DNA of 64,000 nucleotides from Trebonia sp963734665 (GTDB taxonomy: Bacteria > Actinomycetota > Actinomycetes > Streptosporangiales > Streptosporangiaceae), in the NCBI GenBank assembly GCA_963734665.1, contig CAVTIR010000016.1, positions 186,001-250,000 of the forward strand. The letters are read 5' to 3'. A program made the position numbers and the translations under genes. This document shows positions 9,009 through 17,499 of the stretch, one piece after another. Within the stretch, counting starts at the first letter, position 1, and each line of letters opens with the position of its first letter. The notes below the pieces were generated by a model that saw only the letters and a program-made list of their open reading frames with translations, ran no database searches and had not been told where the DNA came from.

Positions 9009-9040
9009 CACAGTGATTCACGTGAAACGTGATCACTGTG
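9009..9040. terminator. Hairpin after the DrrB-like gene
   Basis: CACAGTGAT (9009-9017) pairs with ATCACTGTG (9032-9040), and an inner CACG/CGTG pair extends the stem. It lies 25 bases beyond the permease stop on its downstream side. It has no T run, so it may be a weak terminator or a protein-binding dyad. Confidence 0.45.
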
Positions 9041-9064
9041 TCCTGGCTTCACCGTGTCCTGGTA

Positions 9065-9907
9065 TCACTGTGCCTTGGTTCGGTACAGGTGCACGGCAAG
9101 CGGGGCGAAGACCAAGAGCATCGCCACGGACCAGCAGACCACGGCCAGCTCCGGGTGCTGCGCCGGCCAGGCGTGCACCGCGGTCGCCGGGTTCGGGTTG
9201 CCGAAGAGACTGCGGGCCGCCGCGGCAAGCGACGACATCGGGTTCCACTCCGCGACCGGCTGGAGCCAGCCGGGCATGCCCTGCGTCGGCACGAAGGCGC
9301 TGGAGATGAACGTCAGCGGCAGGAAGATGATGAACCCGGCCTGCTGCGCGGTCTCGGGGCTGCGCAGCACCATGCCGAGGCAGACGCCGGCCCAGGTGAA
9401 CGCGTAGCCGAAAAGCAGCGCGAGCGCGAACGCCTCGACCGCGTGGCCCGCGCCGTTGTCGATCCGCCAGCCGATCGCGAGTCCGACGAGGGCGATGATG
9501 GCGGCGCCGATCATCTGGGTGAGCAGGTCCGCGATGGTCCGCGCGGTCAGAACGGCCGCGCGGGACATCGGCAGCGACCTGAAGCGGTCGATGAGGCCGG
9601 TCTGCATGTCGCTGACGACGGCGACCGCGGTGCCTGGCGCCGTCTGGGCCAGGCCCATGGCGAGCATGCCGCCGATGAGATAGGAGTGATAGTTCCCGCC
9701 GCCAGGGATGCCGATCGCCCCGCCGAAGACGTAGGCGAACATGAGCACGAACATGACCGGCTGGATCGTGACATCGGAAAGGGTCTCCGGCTCGCGCCTG
9801 ATCCTGGCAAGGGAGCGCCTGGTCAGCACCCAGACGTCGCCGAGGAACGCGGCGAACGGGCTGCGTCCCGTGGTCAGGTCCGCCGGAGACAGCGTGATGG
9901 CGGTCAT
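9065..9907 (-). CDS. ABC transporter permease, DrrB family
   Basis: A 280-residue ABC-2 type permease with six predicted membrane segments. Characteristic segments are RIRREPETLSDVTIQPVMFVLMFAYVFG, the loop MQTGLIDRFRSLPMSR, and SAFVPTQGMPGWLQ with NPMSSLAAAARSLF near the C-terminus, all typical of daunorubicin-resistance type DrrB proteins. With the ATPase encoded just upstream it should form an exporter for hydrophobic drugs or metabolites. Its ATG overlaps the ATPase stop in an ATGA junction, which indicates translational coupling. The substrate is not predictable. Confidence 0.95.
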   Translation of the reverse strand: MTAITLSPADLTTGRSPFAAFLGDVWVLTRRSLARIRREPETLSDVTIQPVMFVLMFAYVFGGAIGIPGGGNYHSYLIGGMLAMGLAQTAPGTAVAVVSDMQTGLIDRFRSLPMSRAAVLTARTIADLLTQMIGAAIIALVGLAIGWRIDNGAGHAVEAFALALLFGYAFTWAGVCLGMVLRSPETAQQAGFIIFLPLTFISSAFVPTQGMPGWLQPVAEWNPMSSLAAAARSLFGNPNPATAVHAWPAQHPELAVVCWSVAMLLVFAPLAVHLYRTKAQ

Positions 9908-10899
9908 GCATTCACCTCCTGTTTCTCGTTCTTCTCCGCCTTCTCTTCCTCTTCCGCCTTGCGGCCGGTGAGGGTGAGGAACACGTCGTCGAGCGATGCG
10001 CTGCGCACCGCGATGTCGTTGACCTTGACCCCTGCCGCGTCCAAGGCGCGCACCACCTCGGTGACGAGCCCGTCAGTCCCGGTCACGGGAGCCTCGATGA
10101 GCCGCTCGCTATCCGGGGCGCGCGAAATATCCCCAGTAGCAAACGCCTCAAGGACCTCGGAGGCCACGGATGCGTCGGATCCCTCGGACAGCGTGATGAG
10201 GAGCCGCTGGCCGCCCATTGATGCCTTCAGCTCGGCGGGGGTGCCCTCGGCGATGACCCTGCCGCCGTCGATGACAGCGATCCGGTCGGCCAGCTGGTCA
10301 GCCTCGTCGAGGTACTGCGTGGTGAGCAGCAGGGTGGTGCCGTCCGCGACGAGCTGGCGCACGATCTCCCACATCAGCGCCCTGGCGCTCGGGTCCAGGC
10401 CCGTGGTCGGCTCGTCGAGGAACAGCACCGCGGGGTGGCCGATCAGGCTAGCGGCCAGGTCGAGGCGGCGCCGCATGCCGCCCGAGTAGGTCTTGACCGC
10501 CCGCCCGCCCGCGTCGGTGAGGTCGAACTGCTCAAGCAACTCATCGGCGCGCCGCCGCGCCGCCTTCCCCGTCAGCCGGCTCAGCTCCCCGATCATGACG
10601 AGGTTGGACCGGCCGGTGAGGTACTCATCGAGGGCCGCGTACTGGCCGGTCAGCCCGATTACCCGGCGGACCGCTGCGGCGTTGCTGCTCACATCGTGGC
10701 CGAAGACGCGGGCCTGACCTCCGTCCGCGCGCACCAGCGTGGCGAGCACCCGGACGGCGGTGGTCTTGCCCGCCCCGTTGGGGCCTAGCAGGCCGTAGAC
10801 GGTGCCCCGTGCGACCGTCAGATCAAGCCCGTTCAGCGCCCTGGTCTTGCCATAGTGCTTAACCAGCCCTTCCGCCTCGATGGCGGGCGTATCGCTCAT
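9904..10899 (-). CDS. ABC transporter ATP-binding protein, DrrA family
   Basis: A 331-residue ATPase with Walker A GPNGAGKTT, signature YSGGMRRRLDLA, Walker B VLFLDEPTTGLD, and a C-terminal regulatory extension of the DrrA type (KVNDIAVRSASLDDVFLTLTG). It energises the DrrB-like permease encoded immediately downstream. ATG 10899 is preferred; upstream in-frame codons cover the operator-like sequences at 10918-10951 and do not resemble the family. Expression is probably controlled by the TetR protein at 16063, because the same motif occurs in front of both genes. The C-terminus ends in a Glu/Lys-rich low-complexity tail. Confidence 0.95.
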   Translation of the reverse strand: MSDTPAIEAEGLVKHYGKTRALNGLDLTVARGTVYGLLGPNGAGKTTAVRVLATLVRADGGQARVFGHDVSSNAAAVRRVIGLTGQYAALDEYLTGRSNLVMIGELSRLTGKAARRRADELLEQFDLTDAGGRAVKTYSGGMRRRLDLAASLIGHPAVLFLDEPTTGLDPSARALMWEIVRQLVADGTTLLLTTQYLDEADQLADRIAVIDGGRVIAEGTPAELKASMGGQRLLITLSEGSDASVASEVLEAFATGDISRAPDSERLIEAPVTGTDGLVTEVVRALDAAGVKVNDIAVRSASLDDVFLTLTGRKAEEEEKAEKNEKQEVNA

Positions 10900-10917
10900 G
10901 GCGTCTCCGCAACATTT

Positions 10918-10951
10918 CTCGTACGGTGTACTAGTGGTCGTACAACGTACG
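10918..10951. promoter_or_regulatory. TetR-type operator motifs upstream of drrAB-like genes
   Basis: GTACGGTGTAC (10921-10931) and its one-mismatch reverse complement GTACAACGTAC (10940-10950) lie 19 bases apart, just before the ATPase start. The 14-mer CTCGTACGGTGTAC (10918-10931) is identical to 15978-15991, in front of the TetR gene. Each site has GTAC arms around a three-base centre. Confidence 0.65.
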
Positions 10952-11010
10952 ATAGCAACGCAAGGGCGTAAGGTCAACGAGATATATCGTAAACGATGGG
11001 CTGGGCTTCC

Positions 11011-11110
11011 CGTGGGGGGACGACCCCCCTGCACCCCCCGCGTATGGCGGGGGCTTCGCCCCCCATCGCCCCCACGGGGGGACGCCGCAAAAAGCGCGGC
11101 ACCCCCCCGC
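11011..11110. repeat. GC-tract hairpin, degenerate relative of the dispersed element
   Basis: GTGGGGGGACGACCCCCCTGC opens the unit, nested dyads follow (GGCGGGGGC-TTC-GCCCCCC and GTGGGGG with CCCCCAC), and it ends in GCCGCAAAAAGCGCGGC, which resembles the A-rich loop of copies C and D. The gap 10900-11278 holds this, the operators and the 66-bp repeats, but no gene. Confidence 0.5.
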
Positions 11111-11270
11111 GCTGTGGCTGGGGTTAAGGCCTTGTGGTTGCGGTAGGCAGGCGTTGCATAACCCGCAGCGCCTCACGCTGTGGCTGAGGTTAAGGCCTTG
11201 TGGTTGCGGTAGGCAGGCGTTGCATAACCCGCAGCGCCTCGCGCTGTGGCTGTGGCTGAGGTTAAGGCCT
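11111..11270. repeat. 66-bp tandem repeat, two full units and part of a third
   Basis: Units start at 11111, 11177 and 11243 with GCTGTGGCTG followed by GGTTAAGGCC. The first two are nearly identical over all 66 bases; the third stops after about 28. The unit contains GTTGCATAACCCGCAGCG. It ends just before the VOC gene stop. Confidence 0.95.
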
Positions 11271-11278
11271 AGGCTGTC

Positions 11279-11755
11279 CTAGCCGAACAGTTCGGCCATC
11301 CGCCGTGTCAGCTCGTCCGGCGACACGTCCTCCACGTGCGACGCGACGGTCCACGCGTGCCCGAACGGATCGATGATGTACCCGTCTCGGTCACCGTAGA
11401 ACTGGTCCTCCGCAGGGCGCTGCACGGACGCTCCGAGTTCCACAGCACGGGCGATCACCGCGTCGACATCCTCGACGTAGATGAACAGGTACGCCGGAGA
11501 GCCGGGCAGGCCGGCGGACGGCGGGGCCTTGGTCCCATGCTGCGGGTCCTCGTCCGCGATGATCACGACGGAATCCCCGATCTGGATCTCGGCGTGCGCG
11601 ATGGTCCCGCCCGGCCCGGGGAATTGCATCCGCTCGGTCGCGCCAAACACGGCCGCGTAGAACTCGAGCGCCTTCCCGGCACCGTGAACCGTAAGGCAGG
11701 GCGTGATCCGGCGATAGGAGTCCGGGATCGGGCTGGGCCTCGCAGGTGCTGTCAT
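11279..11755 (-). CDS. VOC (glyoxalase/bleomycin-resistance superfamily) protein, PhnB-like
   Basis: A protein of 158 residues built from two beta-alpha-beta-beta-beta modules: RRITPCLTVHGAGKALEFYAAVFGA, then HAEIQIGDSVVIIADE, then AYLFIYVEDVDAVIARAVELGA and DRDGYIIDPFGHAWTVASH. This is the pattern of PhnB/YqjT-like members of the VOC superfamily, small metal-dependent or binding proteins whose substrate cannot be told from sequence. ATG 11755 is chosen because GGAGGAGG lies seven bases upstream; a longer in-frame start at 11782 covers that site. The gene runs toward the tandem repeats. Confidence 0.9.
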   Translation of the reverse strand: MTAPARPSPIPDSYRRITPCLTVHGAGKALEFYAAVFGATERMQFPGPGGTIAHAEIQIGDSVVIIADEDPQHGTKAPPSAGLPGSPAYLFIYVEDVDAVIARAVELGASVQRPAEDQFYGDRDGYIIDPFGHAWTVASHVEDVSPDELTRRMAELFG

Positions 11756-12131
11756 CTGGTCCTCCTCCGTGATGAAGTCCATCGTTCCTCTACCCAGCTG
11801 ACGATCGGCCCGCAGCCCAATACGACAATCAAGCTGGACCTAAGTGACGGACGGCGCTCCGGGCGCTCTGGGTGAGGGCTTCCGGGCGACCCCAACTCAG
11901 CCCGTCGCCACCGGCCGCTCGGGTGCTAACCGGGGCCCGATGCCCCGCTTCGACTCGGCGAGCAGGGAGTAGACGCCGCACAGAGTCCCAGGAAGACCGA
12001 CTTAGCGGACGCTCCCGCTCCAAGAAGTTGATCCTTTTCGCAGTCGGCGGTTAGTGCTCCATTTGGTAGTTAATGAGCGGTTTTCGAATCCATTTACTTT
12101 CGAAAAGATCTTGGAAAACTAGTCGTTCAGC

Positions 12132-12161
12132 TTGGTTAAGGCGAAGGCGATTAGCTATAAT
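12132..12161 (+). promoter_or_regulatory. Sigma-70-like promoter for the DUF222/HNH gene
   Basis: TTGGTT (12132-12137) and TATAAT (12156-12161) are 18 bases apart in an AT-rich patch that contrasts with its surroundings, 50 bases before the ATG at 12211. The remainder of the 11756-12210 gap shows no gene. Confidence 0.55.
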
Positions 12162-12210
12162 ATTCGTATCGGCGAGTTCCCAATCGTGATCACCCGAGGG
12201 GAGGGACGGT

Positions 12211-14358
12211 ATGGACGGACAGATACCCGCAGGCGGGCCGCTCCCCGGCGATGACGGCCCGGTTGGTCCCAGTCCCCTCGGTCCCAGTCCCCTCGGTCCC
12301 AGTCCGTTCGATCCCGGCCTCGTTCCGGGGGACGACTTCGACCTGGACGGGCACTTTGAGTGGCTGGTGCGGGAGATCGACGCGGGTCGGCTGCAGGCCC
12401 CGCCCGAGCCGGACATCGAGGGCCCGGCGATCTCAATCAGCCTCAGTGATGCATGCGACGTGGATCCGGAGCTGCTGGCGGCGATGTGCGGCCCGGACGG
12501 CCTGGGTGGTGAGGCGGTCCCGGCCGAGTTCGGGCAGGACAGGGCCGCTGACGCGATGCGCCCCGGCCCGCTCCTTGCCGCGCTCACCGCGCAGACCGCC
12601 TCCAGTCCCGGTTCCCTGACCGATAACGAGCTGATCGGAGTGCTGCAGGCGGCTCGCCGGATGGCGAACCTGGCCGCCTACCAGCAGACGGTGGCGATCG
12701 CCGAGTTTGCGCGCCGCCGCCAGGCCGAGTTCGAGGCGGCAAAGGCCCGCGGTGTCCCCGTCGGCTGCCGCGACGGGGAGTTCCCCGGTGAGGAACTGAC
12801 GATGGAACTGGTCGCCACGGGGCCGTATACCAGCGCCCGGATCGACACGGCCATCGAGCTGGCTGCCCGCCTGCCGCGCACGCTGGCCGGCATGGCGGAC
12901 GGCCTGATCGACCTGACCAGGGCCTGCACAATCGCGTCGCGCACCCGCAGCATGACCAACGAAGACGCCGCGTATGCGGATGAGGTCCTCGCTGCGACCG
13001 CGCCGGGGCTGCGGCCCGACCAGCTGGCCAGGAAGGCCGCCGCGCTGGAACTGAAGCTCGCCCCCGAGGCGGTCAAGGCGCGCAAAGAGCTCGCCAGGCA
13101 CCTGGATCAACGGGTCGAGGCCCGCCGCGAGGAATCAGGTAACGCCTCCCTGGCCGGGCGCGAGCTCGGCACCGCCGACGTGATCGCCTCCAAGGCCTAC
13201 ATCGATGCGATCGCGGTAAAGCTACGCAACTCCGGCCTCATCGAGGGCGGCCTCGGCCGACTCCGCGCCCTTGCCCTAGTCGACCTCACCCAGGGCCGCA
13301 ACCCCCTCGACCGCATCAAGCCCCAGCGAGCCACCAACTCAGCCGACACCAACACCGCACCGGGCGGCAAGAACACCGCACCGGGCGGCAAGCCGCCCGC
13401 CGACCCATCCGGTCACGCACCAGAGTCGGCCACCAACTCAGCCGACGCCAGCACCGCACCGGGCGGCAAGCCGCCCGCTGACCCATCCGGTCATGTACCA
13501 GAGTCGGCCACCAACCCGGCTGATGCCCTCGAGCCAACTGCCGGCCCGTCAGGTGACCCGCTCAGCGACGCTGACTCGGACGGCTGGCCAGACTGGGATG
13601 ATAACGAGGCGCAGCGTGCCGGGTATCGCGACGCACCGGCCGACGACCTTGACCCCAGCCTTGGCCACGTCCCCGCCGGGTCCGGCGCTCCAGTGCCGCT
13701 CCCTGCTCTGATCAACCTCCTGGTCCCTGCCGGGACCCTCCTCGGCTGGTCCACCGCTCCTGGCCAGGCCGCCGGGTGGGGCCTCCTGGACGCCGACGAA
13801 ATTAGGGCTCTCATCCAGGCCGCCTCCCAGCATCCGAGAACCCGCTGGTGCTTCACTCTCACCGCCCCAGATGGCACCGCCATCGCCCACGCCTGCGCTA
13901 CAGGTCGGCACCCATGGAAACCTCCAGACCCCGCCAACCCGCAAAGGAAACACAATCCCGGTGGCGCCCCCACACCCGGGCAGGCAGCCCAGTTGGCCGA
14001 TCTCCTGCGCAGCTTCAGTGTCACCTTCGAGCCCATCGCGAGGGACACCTGTGACCACAGGCACGAGGAAGACCGCTACGTCCCGAGCCGCAAGCTGAGG
14101 CACCTGCTCCGCGCGCGCAACCAGACCTGCACAGCCCCCGCCTGCAATGCCCAGGCTCTCTACTGCGACATAGACCACACCATCCCGTACCCCGACGGCC
14201 CCACGGACGAATGCAACACGAACCCGAAGTGCCGTCGCCACCACAGAACCAAGCAGGCCCCCGGCTGGAAAACCACCCAGCCCACCCCCGACACCACGAC
14301 TTGGATCACTCCGTCGGGCCGCGCTCACACCACAGCCCCAACCGCCTACGACCTTTAA
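12211..14358 (+). CDS. DUF222 / 13E12-repeat family HNH endonuclease-like protein
   Basis: A 715-residue protein with the DUF222 domain (about 110-360, all alpha), a low-complexity linker, and a C-terminal HNH motif: RNQTCTAPACNAQALYCDIDHTIPY with D655-H656, then CRRHH at 675-678. This architecture is the 13E12-type family, often multicopy in actinobacteria; nuclease activity is assumed from the HNH motif. ATG 12211 follows GGGAGGGAC. The N-terminus repeats GPSPL three times from a 15-base tandem repeat near 12268-12310. The linker (13320-13520) repeats TAPGGKPPADPSGH and ESATNSADA, a recent internal duplication. It has its own promoter and low-GC leader. Confidence 0.9.
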   Translation: MDGQIPAGGPLPGDDGPVGPSPLGPSPLGPSPFDPGLVPGDDFDLDGHFEWLVREIDAGRLQAPPEPDIEGPAISISLSDACDVDPELLAAMCGPDGLGGEAVPAEFGQDRAADAMRPGPLLAALTAQTASSPGSLTDNELIGVLQAARRMANLAAYQQTVAIAEFARRRQAEFEAAKARGVPVGCRDGEFPGEELTMELVATGPYTSARIDTAIELAARLPRTLAGMADGLIDLTRACTIASRTRSMTNEDAAYADEVLAATAPGLRPDQLARKAAALELKLAPEAVKARKELARHLDQRVEARREESGNASLAGRELGTADVIASKAYIDAIAVKLRNSGLIEGGLGRLRALALVDLTQGRNPLDRIKPQRATNSADTNTAPGGKNTAPGGKPPADPSGHAPESATNSADASTAPGGKPPADPSGHVPESATNPADALEPTAGPSGDPLSDADSDGWPDWDDNEAQRAGYRDAPADDLDPSLGHVPAGSGAPVPLPALINLLVPAGTLLGWSTAPGQAAGWGLLDADEIRALIQAASQHPRTRWCFTLTAPDGTAIAHACATGRHPWKPPDPANPQRKHNPGGAPTPGQAAQLADLLRSFSVTFEPIARDTCDHRHEEDRYVPSRKLRHLLRARNQTCTAPACNAQALYCDIDHTIPYPDGPTDECNTNPKCRRHHRTKQAPGWKTTQPTPDTTTWITPSGRAHTTAPTAYDL

Positions 14359-14521
14359 TTCCGAAGCACTGATTGTCCTGTTTGTCACCCTCTGCTACCG
14401 GATCGCCGGTCTACGCGAAGATGTGAAGCTCTGGCTGTAATCCATTTGGCATCGCCAGGCGTCCGCTGTCGTGCCGGTATTTTATTTCTTCTCCGGAGGA
14501 CAGCAGCAGTAGGAGCCAATT

Positions 14522-15910
14522 TTGGGTGAGGTAGAGTGGGAGCGCGCGCGTTTGTTTTCCGTATCTGGGATCGGCGGCGCAGACGACCAAGAACGCCGGG
14601 CTTCGTCGGCGCTACTTGCGGTGATCCAGTCGGTCCGAGAATTCGGGCGTGCGATAACAGCCCCGATGGGGGCACCGACAGGACGGTTGTCGGCCTTCAT
14701 TGAGGTTCCGTTTGACGATGGAGATAAGAAGCTGCGGCCCGATGGCCTAATACAGGTGGTGTTCGGCCACCGGACCTGGACGGCGCTGGTGGAGGTTAAG
14801 ACAGGTCGCCATGACCTGATCCCCGGTCAGATTGAGTCCTACCTGGACGTCGCACGGAAGCACAAGTTCGATGCCCTGCTGACCATCTCCAATCAACTGG
14901 TCGCTGTGCCTGGGGTGCATCCTGTCAAGCTGCCCAAGGCCAGAACCCAGGCGGCGAAGCTGTACCACCTGTCGTGGAGCCAGATCCGCACTGAGGCATT
15001 GGTTGAGCAGGCGAATCGGTCAGTCAGCGATCCAGACCAGGCATGGGTTCTCGCCGAATTCATTCGTTACCTGGAACATCACAGGTCTGGAGCGATCGAT
15101 TTCGATGACATGGGACCGTCCTGGGTACATGTCCGTGATCGTGCCCGTGCCGGGACGCTGCATTCGCAAGACAAGGCCGCAGCAGAGGTCACCGACAAGT
15201 TCGGAGGGCTCGTCTCGTTTACGGCACTGCAGCTATCCCGCGAGCTGGGCACGGGCGTCCGGCCAATGGTGCCCCAGGCTCAACTTCGTGATCCTGCTAA
15301 GTACCTGCAAGAAGCAGTCACTGATTTCGCGAACTCGGGCCTGTTGCAAGGTGCCGTGCGGGTCCCTGGTGCCGTTGCGCCTATCAGAATTACCGCTGAC
15401 CTGCGCGCGGGCCTGATTCACTGCGCGGTTACCGTGCCCGCACCCCGCGAAGGCAGGCCGACAACCCGCGTCAACTGGCTGGTCCGGCAACTGAAATCGG
15501 CACCTGGACAGCTGTGCGTACAACCTTCCGCCGCGTGGCAGCGTGGCCATGGGCAGACCAAAACCCTAGATGAGGCTCGCAAAGACCCAAGGGTGCTTGT
15601 TGAGGACCCTGCTCATGAACTGCGTTCCTTCACGATCTCGATGTCGAGTAATGCCGGCACGGCACGAGGCCAGGGCCGCGGGTCCTTCGTCGACTCCGTG
15701 CTCGGCGCGGTGGACAAGTTCTACAGCGAGGTTGTCCAGCACATAAAGCCGTGGGCTCCGGCTCCCCCGAAGGTCAAGGACAACGAACCTGTAGCACTAG
15801 ATGAGCCAATCTCGACTGACGGCATCCTGGCAGCCGGCGACAACCCCTATCACGATGACCAGGGTCGGATGCTGGTCAACGACGCGTCCACCGCACCGTC
15901 CGGGCCCTAA
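14522..15910 (+). CDS. Unrecognised protein with PD-(D/E)XK nuclease-like N-terminal domain
   Basis: I do not recognise the family of this 462-residue protein. The N-terminal 100 residues have E61, then KKLRPDGLIQV with P73-D74, then WTALVEVKTGR with E91-x-K93. The order helix-Glu, PD, beta-strand, ExK is the signature of PD-(D/E)XK nuclease folds. The middle (about 170-330) shows an RYLEHHRSGAIDFDDMG segment and then alpha/beta content. The C-terminus is polar. TTG 14522 is supported by AGGAG six bases upstream. It follows the HNH gene in the same direction with a 160-base gap. A restriction-like or stress-related role is possible, but nothing proves it. Codon use is somewhat less GC-biased than in neighbours. 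Confidence 0.75.
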   Translation: MGEVEWERARLFSVSGIGGADDQERRASSALLAVIQSVREFGRAITAPMGAPTGRLSAFIEVPFDDGDKKLRPDGLIQVVFGHRTWTALVEVKTGRHDLIPGQIESYLDVARKHKFDALLTISNQLVAVPGVHPVKLPKARTQAAKLYHLSWSQIRTEALVEQANRSVSDPDQAWVLAEFIRYLEHHRSGAIDFDDMGPSWVHVRDRARAGTLHSQDKAAAEVTDKFGGLVSFTALQLSRELGTGVRPMVPQAQLRDPAKYLQEAVTDFANSGLLQGAVRVPGAVAPIRITADLRAGLIHCAVTVPAPREGRPTTRVNWLVRQLKSAPGQLCVQPSAAWQRGHGQTKTLDEARKDPRVLVEDPAHELRSFTISMSSNAGTARGQGRGSFVDSVLGAVDKFYSEVVQHIKPWAPAPPKVKDNEPVALDEPISTDGILAAGDNPYHDDQGRMLVNDASTAPSGP

Positions 15911-15977
15911 CGTCGGCTGCTCCAGCCGAGAATAGGTGCGTGCGTGCCACAGCCCGGTTTCCCTTCCTGCATGCCTA

Positions 15978-16009
15978 CTCGTACGGTGTACGATGGCAGT
16001 ACGGTGTAC
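15978..16009. promoter_or_regulatory. Two TetR-type operator motifs upstream of the tetR-like gene
   Basis: GTACGGTGTAC occurs at 15981-15991 and again at 15999-16009, 18 bases apart in direct orientation. The first is part of a 14-mer identical to the site at 10918-10931 ahead of the DrrA-like gene. The position upstream of the regulator start suggests autoregulation. Confidence 0.65.
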
Positions 16010-16062
16010 GCCAAGTGACGTTGCTGTGCGGCGGCCCTGGGAATGCCGTGGGAGGTGGGCGC

Positions 16063-17154
16063 ATGGGCGAGGACAGGGAAGAAAATGAAGATCCCTTCCT
16101 GCCGATGCGGCTGTTCTACGCCGAGGGCGCGGATGATCGGCGCGCACGGCACGAGCAAGCCCGTGAGCGGCAGATCGCCGAGCATGTCAGCAGGCGCAGA
16201 GAGCATGGCGGGCGGCCGACGGCGCGGGCGCGGGGGCTCAGCCGGGCGGACATCGTGCACAAAGCGGTCGCCATCGCCGATGCAGAGGGGACCGGGGCGG
16301 TCAGCATGCGGCGGATCGCCAAGGATCTGCAAGTGGGCGTGATGTCGCTCTACTGGTACATCGACTCCAAGGATGAGCTCCACCAGCTCATGCTTGAAAC
16401 CGTCCAGGCCGAGATCGAGACCGCGGACCCCTCGGGGGACTGGCGGGCCGACCTGGCGGCGTACGCGCGCAGCACCAGGGCAGCGGTGCACCGCCATCCG
16501 TGGGCCATCGACTACATCGGTGCCGGCCCGCCGTCCGGGCCGAACGACGCGCGCAACGCCGACCAGTTGATCGCGGCGCTCGACGGACTCGGCCTCGATG
16601 TCACGACCATGATGTGGATCGTGTTGACGCTCGGCACTTACGTGATGGGGGCGACGCTCCGCGAGATCCAGGAGATGCGCTGGCAGCGCGCCGTCGACGA
16701 GACCATGTCCGAGATGACCGAGGAGGAGATAGCCGAGGCGTTCGACGAGTTCGACCGGCAGGTCCGCGGGTCCGGCCGGTACCCGCACCTCGCGAAGGTC
16801 CTGGACGCGGGCATCGACCCGGACGCGCCGGAGACGCGGGACGAGCGGTTCGAGTTCGGCCTGTCGTGCCTGCTTGACGGGATCGCGGCCCGGATCAAGG
16901 AGTTAGCGCGGTCGGTAATCGGGACTTTCCCCCCGACATCAACGAATCCGCGCACCCGTGCGGCACCTGGTGAGGAACGTGGTGGCGGCGCTGATCAAGA
17001 CGAACACCACGATGAGGAGCCGCGACCTCAGCGACTCGCCCTCCTGATGTCTCGCGCGGAGCGGCCGCACTGCGTCCGTGACAGTGGCAGCGACCCACCG
17101 GTCACGAGGCCCGATCAGGGAAGCGCTAGCGCTTGCCTGGCTCATTCCAGTTGA
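16063..17154 (+). CDS. TetR/AcrR family regulator with TetR_C_1-like ligand domain
   Basis: ATG 16063 follows GGAGG with seven bases between. After a charged N-terminal arm and a GRPTARARGLSRADIV linker, the helix-turn-helix reads AVSMRRIAKDLQVGVMSLYWYIDSKDEL (about residues 80-110), characteristic of TetR proteins of the TetR_C_1 type. The ligand domain runs to about LARSVIG. The last 75 residues are Arg/Pro/Ser-rich and unlike the family, and the frame runs 29 bases into the convergent Smr gene, so the original stop has probably been lost. Operator-like motifs at 15978 and 10918 suggest that it represses itself and the DrrAB exporter (inference). Confidence 0.92.
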   Translation: MGEDREENEDPFLPMRLFYAEGADDRRARHEQARERQIAEHVSRRREHGGRPTARARGLSRADIVHKAVAIADAEGTGAVSMRRIAKDLQVGVMSLYWYIDSKDELHQLMLETVQAEIETADPSGDWRADLAAYARSTRAAVHRHPWAIDYIGAGPPSGPNDARNADQLIAALDGLGLDVTTMMWIVLTLGTYVMGATLREIQEMRWQRAVDETMSEMTEEEIAEAFDEFDRQVRGSGRYPHLAKVLDAGIDPDAPETRDERFEFGLSCLLDGIAARIKELARSVIGTFPPTSTNPRTRAAPGEERGGGADQDEHHDEEPRPQRLALLMSRAERPHCVRDSGSDPPVTRPDQGSASACLAHSS

Positions 17155-17395
17155 AGTGGACCTTGATGGTGCCGAAGTTCTTGGAGGGCTTCTCTACCCG
17201 CATGTTCTTCGCAGATGAACGCTTCTGTTCGAGGAACCGCAGCACGTGCTTCTTCAGCTGGCCCGACCCCTTGCCCGGGATGATCTCAAGTAGCGGCGCC
17301 TTCTTCGCGACGGCCTCGTCGAACTTCTGCTGCAGCGCCTTCTCGATCTCCGAGCCCCGGTTGTAGATGTCATGCAGGTCGAGCGTCAGCTTCAT
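17126..17395 (-). CDS. Smr domain protein (MutS2-type small protein)
   Basis: An 89-residue protein that is essentially one Smr domain: N-terminal LTLDLHDI (the conserved LDLH), helix, then LLEIIPGKGSGQLKKHVLRFL, matching the HGxGxGxL motif in the PGKGSG variant, and a final strand GTIKVHFN. Stand-alone Smr proteins bind or nick DNA or RNA; no specific role is assigned here. The ATG is at 17395. The stop lies inside the extended 3' end of the TetR gene. Confidence 0.86.
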   Translation of the reverse strand: MKLTLDLHDIYNRGSEIEKALQQKFDEAVAKKAPLLEIIPGKGSGQLKKHVLRFLEQKRSSAKNMRVEKPSKNFGTIKVHFNWNEPGKR

Positions 17396-17499
17396 TGGCT
17401 CAGGTTATGCCGCATGCAGGATTCCCGGGTACGGGTCTACTCGCCAGGTTGGACTGCAGCAGAGCGACCGCGCACGAGGAGTACGCGGGGTTGTCCCCC

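Noticed and set aside
11111..11270. CRISPR-like array
   Set aside because: The 66-base units are repeated directly without unique spacers and no cas genes are present.
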